NCBI GenBank assembly: GCA_022605955.1
Contig: JAKCOZ010000221.1
Span: forward strand, 186,001-250,000
Direction: 5' to 3'
DNA length: 64,000 nucleotides
DNA from: Rallus limicola
Taxonomy: Eukaryota; Chordata; Aves; Gruiformes; Rallidae
Shown here one piece after another: positions 22,731 to 36,194 of this stretch. Within the stretch, counting starts at the first letter, position 1, and each line of letters starts with the position of its first letter. The notes under the pieces were generated by a model, which was not told the DNA's origin, searched no databases, and was given only the letters and a program-made list of their open reading frames with translations. A program made the position numbers and the translations under genes.

Positions 22731-25595
22731 AGAAAAGCTATGCCTTTCAGGCCTAGCTTCTTTACTTTGGGAGTTATTGCTGGACGTTTAGCATGTTTTG
22801 AGCTGCAGTCTGCTAGGGCCGAGAAAAGCACCGTAGGAGGTTCCAGGCATGTTCCCTCTTTCCAGGCAAAGGAAAAGGCTGAGAGCCAAAGTGACAGGGT
22901 CTGCTCGTGTGTCCTGTTAGGAGGTTTCAGACAAGCTATGCCTTTCAGGCCTAGCTTCTTTACTTTGGGAGTTATTGCTGGACGTTTAGCATGTTTTGAA
23001 CTGCAATCTGCTAGGGCCGAGAAAAGCACCGTAGGAGGTTCCAGGCATGTTCCCTCTTTCCAGGCAAAGGAAAAGGCTGAGAGCCAAAGTGACAGGGGCT
23101 GCTCGTGTGTCCTGTTAGGAGGTTTCAGACAAGCTATGCCTTTCAGGCCTAGCTTCTTTACTTTGGGAGTTATTGCTGGACGTTTAGCATGTTTTGAACT
23201 GCAGTCTGCTAGGGCTGAGAAAAGCACTGTAGGAGGTTCCAGGCATGTTCCCTCTTTCCAGGCAAGGGAAAAGGCTGAGAGCCAAAGTGACAGGGTCTGC
23301 TCGTGTGTCCTGTTAGGAGGTTTCAGACAAGCTATGCCTTTCAGGCCTAGCTTCTTTACTTTGGGAGTTATTGCTGGACGTTTAGCATGTTTTGAACTGC
23401 AGTCTGCTAGGGCCGAGAAAAGCACCGTAGGAGGTTCCAGGCATGTTCCCTCTTTCCAGGCAAAGGAAAAGGCTGAGAGCCAAAGTGACAGGGTCTGCTC
23501 GTGTGTCCTGTTAGGAGGTTTCAGACAAGCTATGCCTTTCAGGCCTCGCTTCTTTACTTTGGGAGTTATTGCTGGACGTTTAGCATGTTTTGAACTGCAG
23601 TCTGCTAGGGCCGAGAAAAGCACCGTAGGAGGTTCCAGGCATGTTCCCTCTTTCCAGGCAAAGGAAAAGGCTGAGAGTCAAAGTGACAGGGTCTGCTCGT
23701 GTGTCCTGTTAGGAGGTTTCAGACAAGCTATGCCTTTCAGGCCTAGCTTCTTTACTTTGGGAGTTATTGCTGGACGTTTAGCATGTTTTGAACTGCAGTC
23801 TGCTAGGGCCGAGAAAAGCACCGTAGGAGGTTCCAGGCATGTTCCCTCTTTCCAGGCAAAGGAAAAGGCTGAGAGCCAAAGTGACAGGGTCTGCTCGTGT
23901 GTCCTGTTAGGAGGTTTCAGACAAGCTATGCCTTTCAGGCCTAGCTTCTTTACTTTGGGATTTATTGCTGGACGTTTAGCATGTTTTGAACTGCAGTCTG
24001 CTAGGGCCGAGAAAAGCACCGTAGGAGGTTCCAGGCATGTTCCCTCTTTCCAGGCAAAGGAAAAGGCTGAGAGCCAAAGTGACAGGGTCTGCTCGTGTGT
24101 CCTGTTAGGAGGTTTCAGACAAGCTATGCCTTTCAGGCCTAGCTTCTTTACTTTGGGAGTTATTGCTGGACGTTTAGCATGTTTTGAACTGCAGTCTGCT
24201 AGGGCCGAGAAAAGCACCGTAGGAGGTTCCAGGCATGTTCCCTCTTTCCAGGCAAAGGAAAAGGCTGAGAGCCAAAGTGACAGGGGCTGCTCGTGTGTCC
24301 TGTTAGGAGGTTTCAGACAAGCTATGCCTTTCATGCCTAGCTTCTTTACTTTGGGAGTTATTGCTGGACGTTTAGCATGTTTTGAGCTGCAGTCTGCTAG
24401 GGCCGAGAAAAGCACCGTAGGAGGTTCCAGGCATGTTCCCTCTTTCCAGGCAAAGGAAAAGGCTGAGAGCCAAAGTGACAGGGTCTGCTCGTGTGTCCTG
24501 TTAGGAGGTTTCAGACAAGCTATGCCTTTCATGCCTAGATTCTTTACTTTGGGAGTTATTGCTGGACGTTTAGCATGTTTTGAACTGCAGTCTGCTAGGG
24601 CCAAGAAAAGCACCGTAGGAGGTTCCAGGCATGTTCCCTCTTTCCAGGCAAAGGAAAAGGCTGAGAGCCAAAGTGACAGGGTCTGCTGGTGTGTCCTGTT
24701 AGGAGGTTTCAGACAAGCTATGCCTTTCAGGCCTAGCTTCTTTACTTTGGGAGTTATTGCTGGACGTTTAGCATGTTTTGAACTGCAGTCTGCTAGGGCC
24801 GAGAAAAGCACCGTAGGAGGTTCCAGGCATGTTCCCTCTTTCCAGGCAAAGGAAAAGGCTGAGAGCCAAAGTGACAGGGGCTGCTCGTGTGTCATGTTAG
24901 GAGGTTTCAGACAAGCTATGCCTTTCAGGCCTAGCTTCTTTACTTTGGGAGTTATTGCTGGACGTTTAGCATGTTTTGAACTGCAGTCTGCTAGGGCCGA
25001 GAAAAGCACCGTAGGAGGTTCCAGGCATGTTCCCTCTTTCCAGGCAAAGGAAAAGGCTGAGAGCCAAAGTGACAGGGTCTGCTCGTGTGTCCTGTTAGGA
25101 GGTTTCAGACAAGCTATGCCTTTCAGGCCTAGCTTCTTTACTTTGGGAGTTATTGCTGGACGTTTAGCATGTTTTGAACTGCAGTCTGCTAGGGCCGAGA
25201 AAAGCACCGTAGGAGGTTCCAGGCATGTTCCCTCTTTCCAGGCAAAGGAAAAGGCTGAGAGCCAAAGTGACAGGGTCTGCTCATGTGTCCTGTTAGGAGG
25301 TTTCAGACAAGCTATGCCTTTCAGGCCTAGCTTCTTTACTTTGGGAGTTATTGCTGGACGTTTAGCATGTTTTGAACTGCAGTCTGCTAGGGCCGAGAAA
25401 AGCACCGTAGGAGGTTCCAGGCATGTTCCCTCTTTCCAGGCAAAGGAAAAGGCTGAGAGCCAAAGTGACAGGGGCTGCTCGTGTGTCCTGTTAGGAGGTT
25501 TCAGACAAGCTATGCCTTTCAGGCCTAGCTTCTTTACTTTGGGAGTTATTGCTGGACGTTTAGCATGTTTTGAACTGCAGTCTGCTAGGGCCTAG
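22731..25595. repeat. Shared suffix cassette, copy 1
   Basis: This ordered variant series runs from AGAAAAGCT (22731) to TAG (25593), 2862 bp between the two marks. In order it contains a GAGCTGCAG unit, a TGCAATCTG unit, a CAAGGGAAAAGG unit, CCTCGCTTC, GGGATTTATT, an 11 G-to-T unit, CCTAGATTC with GGCCAAGAAAAG and CTGGTGTG, GTCATGTTAGG, CTCATGTG, and the TAG unit. The same order recurs in three later blocks. Confidence 0.93.
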
Positions 25596-28500
25596 AAAAG
25601 CACCATAGGAGGTTCCAGGCATGTTCCCTCTTTCCAGGCAAAGGAAAAGGCTGAGAGCCAAAGTGACAGGGGCTGCTCGTGTGTCCTGTTAGGAGGTTTC
25701 AGACAAGCTATGCCTTTCAGGCCTAGCTTCTTTACTTTGGGAGTTATTGCTGGACGTTTAGCATGTTTTGAACTGCAGTCTGCTAGGGCCGAGAAAAGCA
25801 CCGTAGGAGGTTCCAGGCATGTTCCCTCTTTCCAGGCAAAGGAAAAGGCTGAGAGCCAAAGTGACAGGGGCTGCTCGTGTGTCCTGTTAGGAGGTTTCAG
25901 ACAAGCTATGCCTTTCAGGCCTAGCTTCTTTACTTTGGGAGTTATTGCTGGACGTTTAGCATGTTTTGAACTGCAGTCTGCTAGGGCCGAGAAAAGCACC
26001 GTAGGAGGTTCCAGGCATGTTCCCTCTTTCCAGGCAAAGGGAAAGGCTGAGAGCCAAAGTGACAGGGGCTGCTCGTGTGTCCTGTTAGGAGGTTTCAGAC
26101 AAGCTATGCCTTTCAGGCCTAGCTTCTTTACTTTGGGAGTTATTGCTGGACGTTTAGCATGTTTTGAACTGCAGTCTGCTAGGGCCGAGAAAAGCACCGT
26201 AGGAGGTTCCGGGCATGTTCCCTCTTTCCAGGTAAAGGAAAAGGCTGAGAGCCAAAGTGACAGGGTCTGCTCGTGTGTCCTGTTAGGAGGTTTCAGACAA
26301 GCTATGCCTTTCAGGCCTAGCTTCTTTACTTTGGGAGTTATTGCTGGACGTTTAGCATGTTTTGAACTGCAGTCTGCTAGGGCCGAGAAAAGCACCGTAG
26401 GAGGTTCCAGGCATGTTCCCTCTTTCCAGGCAAAGGGAAAGGCTGAGAGCCAAAGTGACAGGGGCTGCTCGTGTGTCCTGTTAGGAGGTTTCAGGCAAGC
26501 TATGCCTTTCAGGCCTAGCTTCTTTACTTTGGGAGTTATTGCTGGACGTTTAGCATGTTTTGAACTGCAGTCTGCTAGGGCCGAGAAAAGCACCGTAGGA
26601 GGTTCCAGGCATGTTCCCTCTTTCCAGGCAAAGGAAAAGGCTGAGAGCCAAAGTGACAGGGTCTGCTCGTGTGTCCTGTTAGGAGGTTTCAGACAAGCTA
26701 TGCCTTTCAGGCCTAGCTTCTTTACTTTGGGAGTTATTGCTGGACGTTTAGCATGTTTTGAACTGCAGTCTGCTAGGGCCGAGAAAAGCACCGTAGGAGG
26801 TTCCAGGCATGTTCCCTCTTTCCAGGCAAAGGAAAAGGCTGAGAGCCAAAGTGACAGGGTCTGCTTGTGTCTCCTGATAGGAGGTTTCAGACAAGCTATG
26901 CCTTTCAGGCCTAGCTTCTTTACTTTGGGAGTTATTGCTGGACGTTTAGCATGTTTTGAACTGCAGTCTGCTAGGGCCGAGAAAAGCACCGTAGGAGGTT
27001 CCAGGCATGTTCCCTCTTTCCAGGCAAAGGAAAAGGCTGAGAGCCAAAGTGACAGGGTCTGCTCGTGTGTCCTGTTGGGAGGTTTCACACAAGCTATGCC
27101 TTTCAGGCCTAGCTTCTTTACTTTGGGATTTATTGCTGGACGTTTAGCATGTTTTGAACTGCAGTCTGCTAGGGCCGAGAAAAGCACCGTAGGAGGTTCC
27201 AGGCATGTTCCCTCTTTCCAGGCAAAGGAAAAGGCTGAGAGCCAAAGTGACAGGGGCTGCTCGTGTGTCCTGTTAGGAGGTTTCAGACAAGCTATGCCTT
27301 TCATGCCTAGCTTCTTTACTTTGGGAGTTATTGCTGGACGTTTAGCATGTTTTGAACTGCAGTCTGCTAGGGCCGAGAAAAGCACCGTAGGAGGTTCCAG
27401 GCATGTTCCCTCTTTCCAGGCAAAGGAAAAGGCTGAGAGCCAAAGTGACAGGGTCTGCTCGTGTGTCCTGTTAGGAGGTTTCAGACAAGCTATGCCTTTC
27501 AGGCCTAGCTTCTTTACTTTGGGAGTTATTGCTGGACGTTTAGCATGTTTTGAACTGCAGTCTGCTAGGGCCGAGAAAAGCACCGTAGGAGGTTCCAGGC
27601 ATGTTCCCTCTTTCCAGGCAAAGGAAAAGGCTGAGAGCCAAAGTGACAGCGTCTGCTCGTGTGTCCTGTTAGGAGGTTTCAGACAAGCTATGCCTTTCAG
27701 TCCTAGCTTCTTTACTTTGGGAGTTATTGCTGGACGTTTAGCATGTTTTGAACTGCAGTCTGCTAGGGCCGAGAAAAGCACCGTAGGAGGTTCCAGGCAT
27801 GTTCCCTCTTTCAGGGCAAAGGAAAAGGCTGAGAGCCAAAGTGACAGGGTCTGCTCGTGTGTCCTGTTAGGAGGTTTCAGACAAGCTATGCCTTTCAGGC
27901 CTAGCTTCTTTACTTTGGGAGTTATTGCTGGACGTTTAGCATGTTTTGAACTGCAGTCTGCTAGGGCCGAGAAAAGCACCGTAGGAGGTTCCAGGCATGT
28001 TCCCTCTTTCCAGGCAAAGGAAAAGGCTGAGAGCCAAAGTGACAGGGTCTGTTTGTGTCTCCTGTTAGGAGGTTTCAGACAAGCTATGCCTTTCAGGCCT
28101 AGCTTCTTTACTTTGGGAGTTATTGCTGGACGTTTAGCATGTTTTGAACTGCAGTCTGCTAGGGCCGAGAAAAGCACCGTAGGAGGTTCCAGGCATGTTC
28201 CCTCTTTCCAGGCAAAGGAAAAGGCTGAGAGCCAAAGTGACAGGGTCTGCTCGTGTGTCCTGTTGGGAGGTTTCAGACAAGCTATGCCTTTCAGGCCTAG
28301 CTTCTTTACTTTGGGAGTTATTGCTGGACGTTTAGCATGTTTTGAACTGCAGTCTGCTAGGGCCGAGAAAAGCACCGTAGGAGGTTCCAGGCATGTTCCC
28401 TCTTTCCAGGCAAAGGAAAAGGCTGAGAGCCAAAGTGACAGGGGCTGCTCGTGTGTCCTGTTAGGAGGTTTCAGACAAGCTATGCCTTTCAGGCCTAGCT

Positions 28501-31500
28501 TCTTTACTTTGGGAGTTATTGCTGGACGTTTAGCATGTTTTGAGCTGCAGTCTGCTAGGGCCGAGAAAAGCACCGTAGGAGGTTCCAGGCATGTTCCCTC
28601 TTTCCAGGCAAAGGAAAAGGCTGAGAGCCAAAGTGACAGGGTCTGCTCGTGTGTCCTGTTGGGAGGTTTCAGACAAGCTATGCCTTTCAGGCCTAGCTTC
28701 TTTACTTTGGGAGTTATTGCTGGACGTTTAGCATGTTTTGAACTGCAGTCTGCTAGGGCCGAGAAAAGCACCGTAGGAGGTTCCAGGCATGTTCCCTCTT
28801 TCCAGGCAAAGGAAAAGGCTGAGAGCCAAAGTGACAGGGTCTGCTCGTGTGTCCTTTTAGGAGGTTTCAGACAAGCTATGCCTTTCAGGCCTAGCTTCTT
28901 TACTTTGGGAGTTATTGCTGGACGTTTAGCATGTTTTGAACTGCAGTCTGCTAGGGCCGAGAAAAGCACCGTAGGAGGTTCCAGGCATGTTCCCTCTTTC
29001 CAGGCAAAGGAAAAGGCTGAGAGCCAAAGTGACAGGGTCTGCTCGTGTGTCCTGTTAGGAGGTTTCAGACAAGCTATGCCTTTCAGGCCTAGCTTCTTTA
29101 CTTTGGGAGTTATTGCTGGACGTTTAGCATGTTTTGAACTGCAGTCTGCTAGGGCCGAGAAAAGCACCGTAGGAGGTTCCAGGCATGTTCCCTCTTTGCA
29201 GGCAAAGGAAAAGGCTGAGAGCCAAAGTGACAGGGTCTGCTCGTGTGTCCTGTTAGGAGGTTTCAGACAAGCTATGCCTTTCAGGCCTAGCTTCTTTACT
29301 TTGGGAGTTATTGCTGGACGTTTAGCATGTTTTGAACTGCAGTCTGCTAGGGCCGAGAAAAGCACCGTAGGAGGTTCCAGGCATGTTCCCTCTTTCCAGG
29401 CAAAGGAAAAGGCTGAGAGCCAAAGTGACAGGGGCTACTCGTGTGTCCTGTTAGGAGGTTTCAGACAAGCTATGCCTTTCAGGCCTAGCTTCTTTACTTT
29501 GGGAGTTATTGCTGGACGTTTAGCATGTTTTGAAGTGCAGTCTGCTAGGGCCGAGAAAAGCACCGTAGGAGGTTCCAGGCATGTTCCCTCTTTCCAGGCA
29601 AAGGAAAAGGCTGAGAGCCAAAGTGACAGGGTCTGCTCGTGTGTCCTGTTAGGAGGTTTCAGACAAGCTATGCCTTTCAGGCCTAGCTTCTTTACTTTGG
29701 GAGTTATTGCTGGACGTTTAGCATGTTTTGAACTGCAGTCTGCTAGGGCCGAGAAAAGCACCGTAGGAGGTTCCAGGCATGTTCCCTCTTTCCAGGCAAA
29801 GGAAAAGGCTGAGAGCCAAAGTGACAGGGTCTGCTCGTGTGTCCTGTTAGGAGGTTTCAGACAAGCTATGCCTTTCAGGCCTAGCTTCTTTACTTTGGGA
29901 GTTATTGCTGGACGTTTAGCATGTTTTGAACTGCAGTCTGCTAGGGCAGAGAAAAGCACCGTAGGAGGTTCCAGGCATGTTCCCTCTTTCCAGGCAAAGG
30001 AAAAGGCTGAGAGCCAAAGTGACAGGGGCTGCTCGTGTGTCCTGTTAGGAGGTTTCAGACAAGCTACGCCTTTCAGGCCTAGCTTCTTTACTTTGGGAGT
30101 TATTGCTGGACGTTTAGCATGTTTTGAACTGCAGTCTGCTAGGGCCGAGAAAAGCACCGTAGGAGGTTCCAGGCATGTTCCCTCTTTCCAGGCAAAGGAA
30201 AAGGCTGAGAGCCAAAGTGACAGGGGCTGCTCGTGTGTCCTGTTAGGAGGTTTCAGACAAGCTATGCCTTTCAGGCCTAGCTTCTTTACTTTGGGAGTTA
30301 TTGCTGGACGTTTAGCATGTTTTGAACTGCAGTCTGCTAGGGACGAGAAAAGCACCGTAGGAGGTTCCAGGCATGTTCCCTCTTTCCAGGCAAAGGAAAA
30401 GGCTGAGAGCCAAAGTGACAGGGGCTGCTCGTGTGTCCTGTTAGGAGGTTTCAGACAAGCTATGCCTTTCAGGCCTAGCTTCTTTACTTTGGGAGTTATT
30501 GCTGGACGTTTAGCATGTTTTGAACTGCAGTCTGCTAGGGCCGAGAAAAGCACCGTAGGAGGTTCCAGGCATGTTCCCTCTTTCCAGGCAAAGGAAAAGG
30601 CTGAGAGCCAAAGTGACAGAGGCTGCTCGTGTGTCCTGTTAGGAGGTTTCAGACAAGCTATGCCTTTCAGGCCTAGCTTCTTTACTTTGGGAGTTATTGC
30701 TGGACGTTTAGCATGTTTTGAACTGCAGTCTGCTAGGGCCGAGAAAAGCACCGTAGGAGGTTCCAGGCATGTTCCCTCTTTCCAGGCAAAGGAAAAGGCT
30801 GAGAGCCAAAGTGACAGGGTCTGCTCGTGTGTCCTGTTAGGAGGTTTCAGACAAGCTATGCCTTTCAGGCCTAGCTTCTTTACTTTGGGATTTATTGCTG
30901 GACGTTTAGCATGTTTTGAACTGCAGTCTGCTAGGGCCGAGAAAAGCACCGTAGGAGGTTCCAGGCATGTTCCCTCTTTCCAGGCAAAGGAAAAGGCTGA
31001 GAGCCAAAGTGACAGGGTCTGCTCGTGTGTCCTGTTAGGAGGTTTCAGACAAGCTATGCCTTTCAGGCCTCGCTTCTTTACTTTGGGCGTTATTGCTGGA
31101 CGTTTAGCATGTTTTGAGCTGCAGTCTGCTAGGGCCGAGAAAAGCACCGTAGGAGGTTCCAGGCATGTTCCCTCTTTCCAGGCAAAGGAAAAGGCTGAGA
31201 GCCAAAGTGACAGGGGCTGCTCGTGTGTCCTGTTAGGAGGTTTCAGACAAGCTATGCCTTTCAGGCCTAGCTTCTTTACTTTGGGAGTTATTGCTGGACG
31301 TTTAGCATGTTTTGAACTGCAGTCTGCTAGGGCCGAGAAAAGCACCGTAGGAGGTTCCAGGCATGTTCCCTCTTTGCAGGCAAAGGAAAAGGCTGAGAGC
31401 CAAAGCGACAGGGTCTGCTCGTGTGTCCTGTTAGGAGGTTTCAGACAAGCTATGCCTTTCAGGCCTAGCTTCTTTACTTTGGGAGTTATTGCTGGACGTT

Positions 31501-33629
31501 TAGCATGTTTTGAACTGCAGTCTGCTAGGGCCGAGAAAAGCACCGTAGGAGGTTCCAGGCATGTTCCCTCTTTCCAGGCAAAGGAAAAGGCTGAGAGCCA
31601 AAGTGACAGGGTCTGCTCGTGTGTCCTGTTAGGAGGTTTCAGACAAGCTATGCCTTTCAGGCCTAGCTTCTTTACTTTGGGAGTTATTGCTGGACGTTTA
31701 GCATGTTTTGAACTGCAGTCTGCTAGGGCCGAGAAAAGCACCGTAGGAGGTTCCAGGCATGTTCCCTCTTTCCAGGCAAAGGAAAAGGCTGAGAGCCAAA
31801 GTGACAGGGTCTGCTCGTGTGTCCTGTTAGGAGGTTTCAGACAAGCTATGCCTTTCAGGCCTAGCTTCTTTACTTTGGGAGTTATTGCTGGACGTTTAGC
31901 ATGTTTTGAACTGCAGTCTGCTAGGGCCGAGAAAAGCACCGTAGGAGGTTCCAGGCATGTTCCCTCTTTCCAGGCAAAGGAAAAGGCTGAGAGCCAAAGT
32001 GACAGGGTCTGCTCGTGTGTCCTGTTAGGAGGTTTCAGACAAGCTATGCCTTTCAGGCCTAGCTTCTTTACTTTGGGAGTTATTGCTGGACGTTTAGCAT
32101 GTTTTGAACTGCAGTCTGCTAGGGCCGAGAAAAGCACCGTAGGAGGTTCCAGGCATGTTCCCTCTTTCCAGGCAAAGGAAAAGGCTGAGAGCCAAAGTGA
32201 CAGGGTCTGCTCGTGTGTCCTGTTAGGAGGTTTCAGACAAGCTATGCCTTTCAGGCCTAGCTTCTTTACTTTGGGAGTTATTGCTGGACATTTAGCATGT
32301 TTTGAACTGCAGTCTGCTAGGGCCGAGAAAAGCACCGTAGGAGGTTCCAGGCATGTTCCCTCTTTCGAGGCAAAGGAAAAGGTTGAGAGCCAAAGTGACA
32401 GGGTCTGCGTGTGTGTCCTGTTAGGAGGTTTCAGACAAGCTATGCCTTTCAGGCCTAGCTTCTTTACTTTGGGAGTTATTGCTGGACGTTTAGCATGTTT
32501 TGAACTGCAGTCTGCTAGGGCCGAGAAAAGCACCGTAGGAGGTTCCAGGCATGTTCCCTCTTTCCAGGCAAAGGAAAAGGCTGAGAGCCAAAGTGACAGG
32601 GTCTGCTCGTGTGTCCTGTTAGGAGGTTTCAGACAAGCTATGCCTTTCAGGCCTAGCTTCTTTACTTTGGGAGTTATTGCTGGACGTTTAGCATGTTTTG
32701 AACTGCAGTCTGCTAGGGCCGAGAAAAGCACCGTAGGAGGTTCCAGGCATGTTCCCTCTTTCCAGGCAAAGGAAAAGGCTGAGAGCCAAAGTGACAGGGT
32801 CTGCTCGTGTGTCCTGTTAGGAGGTTTCAGACAAGCTATGCCTTTCAGGCCTAGCTTCTTTACTTTGGGAGTTATTGCTGGACGTTTAGCATGTTTTGAA
32901 CTGCAGTCTGCTAGGGCCGAGAAAAGCACCGTAGGAGGTTCCAGGCATGTTCCCTCTTTCCAGGCAAAGGAAAAGGCTGAGAGCCAAAGTGACAGGGTCT
33001 GCTCTTGTGTCCTGTTAGGAGGTTTCAGACAAGCTATGCCTTTCAGGCCTAGCTTCTTTACTTTGGGAGTTATTGCTGGACGTTTAGCATGTTTTGAACT
33101 GCAGTCTGCTAGGGCCGAGAAAAGCACCGTAGGAGGTTCCAGGCATGTTCCCTCTTTCCAGGCAAAGGAAAAGGCTGAGAGCCAAAGTGACAGGGTCTGC
33201 TCGTGTGTCCTGTTAGGAGGTTTCAGACAAGCTATGCCTTTCAGGCCTAGCTTCTTTACTTTGGGAGTTATTGCTGGACGTTTAGCATGTTTTGAAGTGC
33301 AGTCTGCTAGGGCCGAGAAAAGCACCGTAGGAGGTTCCAGGCATGTTCCCTCTTTCCAGGCAAAGGAAAAGGCTGAGAGCCAAAGTGACAGGGTCTGCTC
33401 GTGTGTCCTGTTAGGAGGTTTCAGACAAGCTATGCCTTTCAGGCCTCGCTTCTTTACTTTGGGAGTTATTGCTGGACGTTTAGCATGTTTTGAACTGCAG
33501 TCTGCTAGGGCCGAGAAAAGCACCGTAGGAGGTTCCAGGCATGTTCCCTCTTTCAGGGCAAAGGAAAAGGCTGAGAACCAAAGTGACAGGGGCTGCTTGT
33601 GTGTCCTGTTAGGAGGTTTCAGACAAGCT

Positions 33630-35213
33630 ATGCCTTTCAGGCCTAGCTTCTTTACTTTGGGAGTTATTGCTGGACGTTTAGCATGTTTTGAACTGCAGTC
33701 TGCTAGGGCCGAGAAAAGCACCGTAGGAGGTTCCAGGCATGTTCCCTCTTTCCAGGCAAAGGAAAAGGCTGAGAGCCAAAGTGACAGGGTCTGCTCGTGT
33801 GTCCTGTTAGGAGGTTTCAGACAAGCTATGCCTTTCAGGCCTAGCTTCTTTACTTTGGGAGTTATTGCTGGACGTTTAGCATGTTTTGAACTGCAGTCTG
33901 CTAGGGCCGAGAAAAGCACCGTAGGAGGTTCCAGGCATGTTCCCTCTTTCCAGGCAAAGGAAAAGGCTGAGAGCCAAAGTGACAGGGTCTGCTCGTGTGT
34001 CCTGTTAGGAGGTTTCAGACAAGCTATGCCTTTCAGGCCTAGCTTCTTTACTTTGGGAGTTATTGCTGGACGTTTAGCATGTTTTGAACTGCAGTCTGCT
34101 AGGGCCGAGAAAAGCACCGTAGGAGGTTCCAGGCATGTTCCCTCTTTCCAGGCAAAGGAAAAGGCTGAGAGCCAAAGTGACAGGGTCTGCTCGTGTGTCC
34201 TGTTAGGAGGTTTCAGACAAGCTATGCCTTTCATGCCTAGCTTCTTTACTTTGGGAGTTATTGCTGGACGTTTAGCATGTTTTGAACTGCAGTCTGCTAG
34301 GGCCGAGAAAAGCACCGTAGGAGGTTCCAGGCATGTTCCCACTTTCCAGGCAAAGGAAAAGGCTGAGAGCCAAAGTGACAGAGGCTGCTCGTGTGTCCTG
34401 TTAGGAGGTTTCAGACAAGCTATGCCTTTCAGGCCTAGCTTCTTTACTTTGGGAGTTATTGCTGGACGTTTAGCATGTTTTGAACTGCAGTCTGCTAGGG
34501 CCGAGAAAAGCACCGTAGGAGGTTCCAGGCATGTTCCCTCTTTCCAGGCAAAGGAAAAGGCTGAGAGCCAAAGTGACAGGGTCTGCTCGTGTGTCCTGTT
34601 AGGAGGTTTCAGACAAGCTATGCCTTTCAGGCCTAGCTTCTTTACTTTGGGAGTTATTGCTGGACGTTTAGCATGTTTTGAACTGCAGTCTGCTAGGGCC
34701 GAGAAAAGCACCGTAGGAGGTTCCAGGCATGTTCCCTCTTTCCAGGCAAAGGAAAAGGCTGAGAGCCAAAGTGACAGGGTCTGCTCGTGTGTCCTGTTAG
34801 GAGGTTTCAGACAAGCTATGCCTTTCAGGCCTAGCTTCTTTACTTTGGGAGTTATTGCTGGACGTTTAGCATGTTTTGAACTGCAGTCTGCTAGGGCCGA
34901 GAAAAGCACCGTAGGAGGTTCCAGGCATGTTCCCTCTTTCCAGGCAAAGGAAAAGGCTGAGAGCCAAAGTGACAGGGTCTGCTCGTGTGTCCTGTTAGGA
35001 GGTTTCAGACAAGCTATGCCTTTCATGCCTAGCTTCTTTACTTTGGGAGTTATTGCTGGACGTTTAGCATGTTTTGAACTGCAGTCTGCTAGGGCCGAGA
35101 AAAGCACCGTAGGAGGTTCCAGGCATGTTCCCACTTTCCAGGCAAAGGAAAAGGCTGAGAGCCAAAGTGACAGAGGCTGCTCGTGTGTCCTGTTAGGAGG
35201 TTTCAGACAAGCT
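33630..35213. repeat. Tandem duplication of a 4-monomer unit
   Basis: Bases 33630-34421 and 34422-35213 are adjacent 792-bp copies. Each has three consensus-like monomers followed by one with the 11 G-to-T change, GTTCCCACTTTCC (ACTTT at 34341 and 35133) and CAGAGGCTG. The two copies look identical by eye. The GTTCCCACTTTCC variant is found nowhere else in the window, so this is a recent local expansion. Confidence 0.9.
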
Positions 35214-36194
35214 ATGCCTTTCAGGCCTAGCTTCTTTACTTTGGGAGTTATTGCTGGACGTTTAGCATGTTTTGAACTGCAGTCTGCTAGGGACGAGAAA
35301 AGCACGGTAGGAGGTTCCAGGCATGTTCCCTCTTTCCAGGCAAAGGAAAAGGCTGAGAGCCAAAGTGACAGGGTCTGCTCGTGTGTCCTGTTAGGAGGTT
35401 TCAGACAAGCTATGCCTTTCAGGCCTAGCTTCTTTACTTTGGGAGTTATTGCTGGACGTTTAGCATGTTTTGAACTGCAGTCTGCTAGGGCCGAGAAAAG
35501 CACCGTAGGAGGTTCCAGGCATGTTCCCTCTTTCCAGGCAAAGGAAAAGGCTGAGAGCCAAAGTGACAGGGTCTGCTCGTGTGTCCTGTTAGGAGGTTTC
35601 AGACAAGCTATGCCTTTCAGGCCTAGCTTCTTTACTTTGGGAGTTATTGCTGGACGTTTAGCATGTTTTGAACTGCAGTCTGCTAGGGCCGAGAAAAGCA
35701 CCGTAGGAGGTTCCAGGCATGTTCCCTCTTTCCAGGCAAAGGAAAAGGCTGAGAGCCAAAGTGACAGGGTCTGCTCGTGTGTCCTGTTAGGAGGTTTCAG
35801 ACAAGCTATGCCTTTCAGGCCTAGCTTCTTTACTTTGGGAGTTATTGCTGGACGTTTAGCATGTTTTGAACTGCAGTCTGCTAGGGCCGAGAAAAGCACC
35901 GTAGGAGGTTCCAGGCATGTTCCCTCTTTCCAGGCAAAGGAAAAGGCTGAGAGCCAAAGTGACAGGGTCTGCTCGTGTGTCCTGTTAGGAGGTTTCAGAC
36001 AAGCTATGCCTTTCAGGCCTAGCTTCTTTACTTTGGGAGTTATTGCTGGACGTTTAGCATGTTTTGAACTGCAGTCTGCTAGGGCCGAGAAAAGCACCGT
36101 AGGAGGTTCCAGGCATGTTCCCTCTTTCCAGGCAAAGGAAAAGGCTGAGAGCCAAAGTGACAGGGTGTGCTCGTGTGTCCTGTTAGGAGGTTTC

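Larger units (their letters stand above)
18783..25595. repeat. Bridging block between left and central domains
   Basis: About 34.5 monomers, ending at the first TAG marker of the central domain (25593-25595). The first part looks like the left domain: two GAGCTGCAG units follow the deletion unit, and the two-unit signature GACAGCGTC then GCTGAG plus GAGATCCAA occurs at 19531 and 21907. From 22731 onward it carries the variant series that ends every complete central block. It therefore joins the two variant populations, either as an ancestor of the central blocks or as a recombinant. Confidence 0.85.

Noticed and set aside
25593..25595. TAG monomers read as functional translation stops that delimit genes.
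   Set aside because: The change is one base (GAG to TAG at monomer position 82) inside otherwise ordinary monomers. It is better explained as an inherited block marker.
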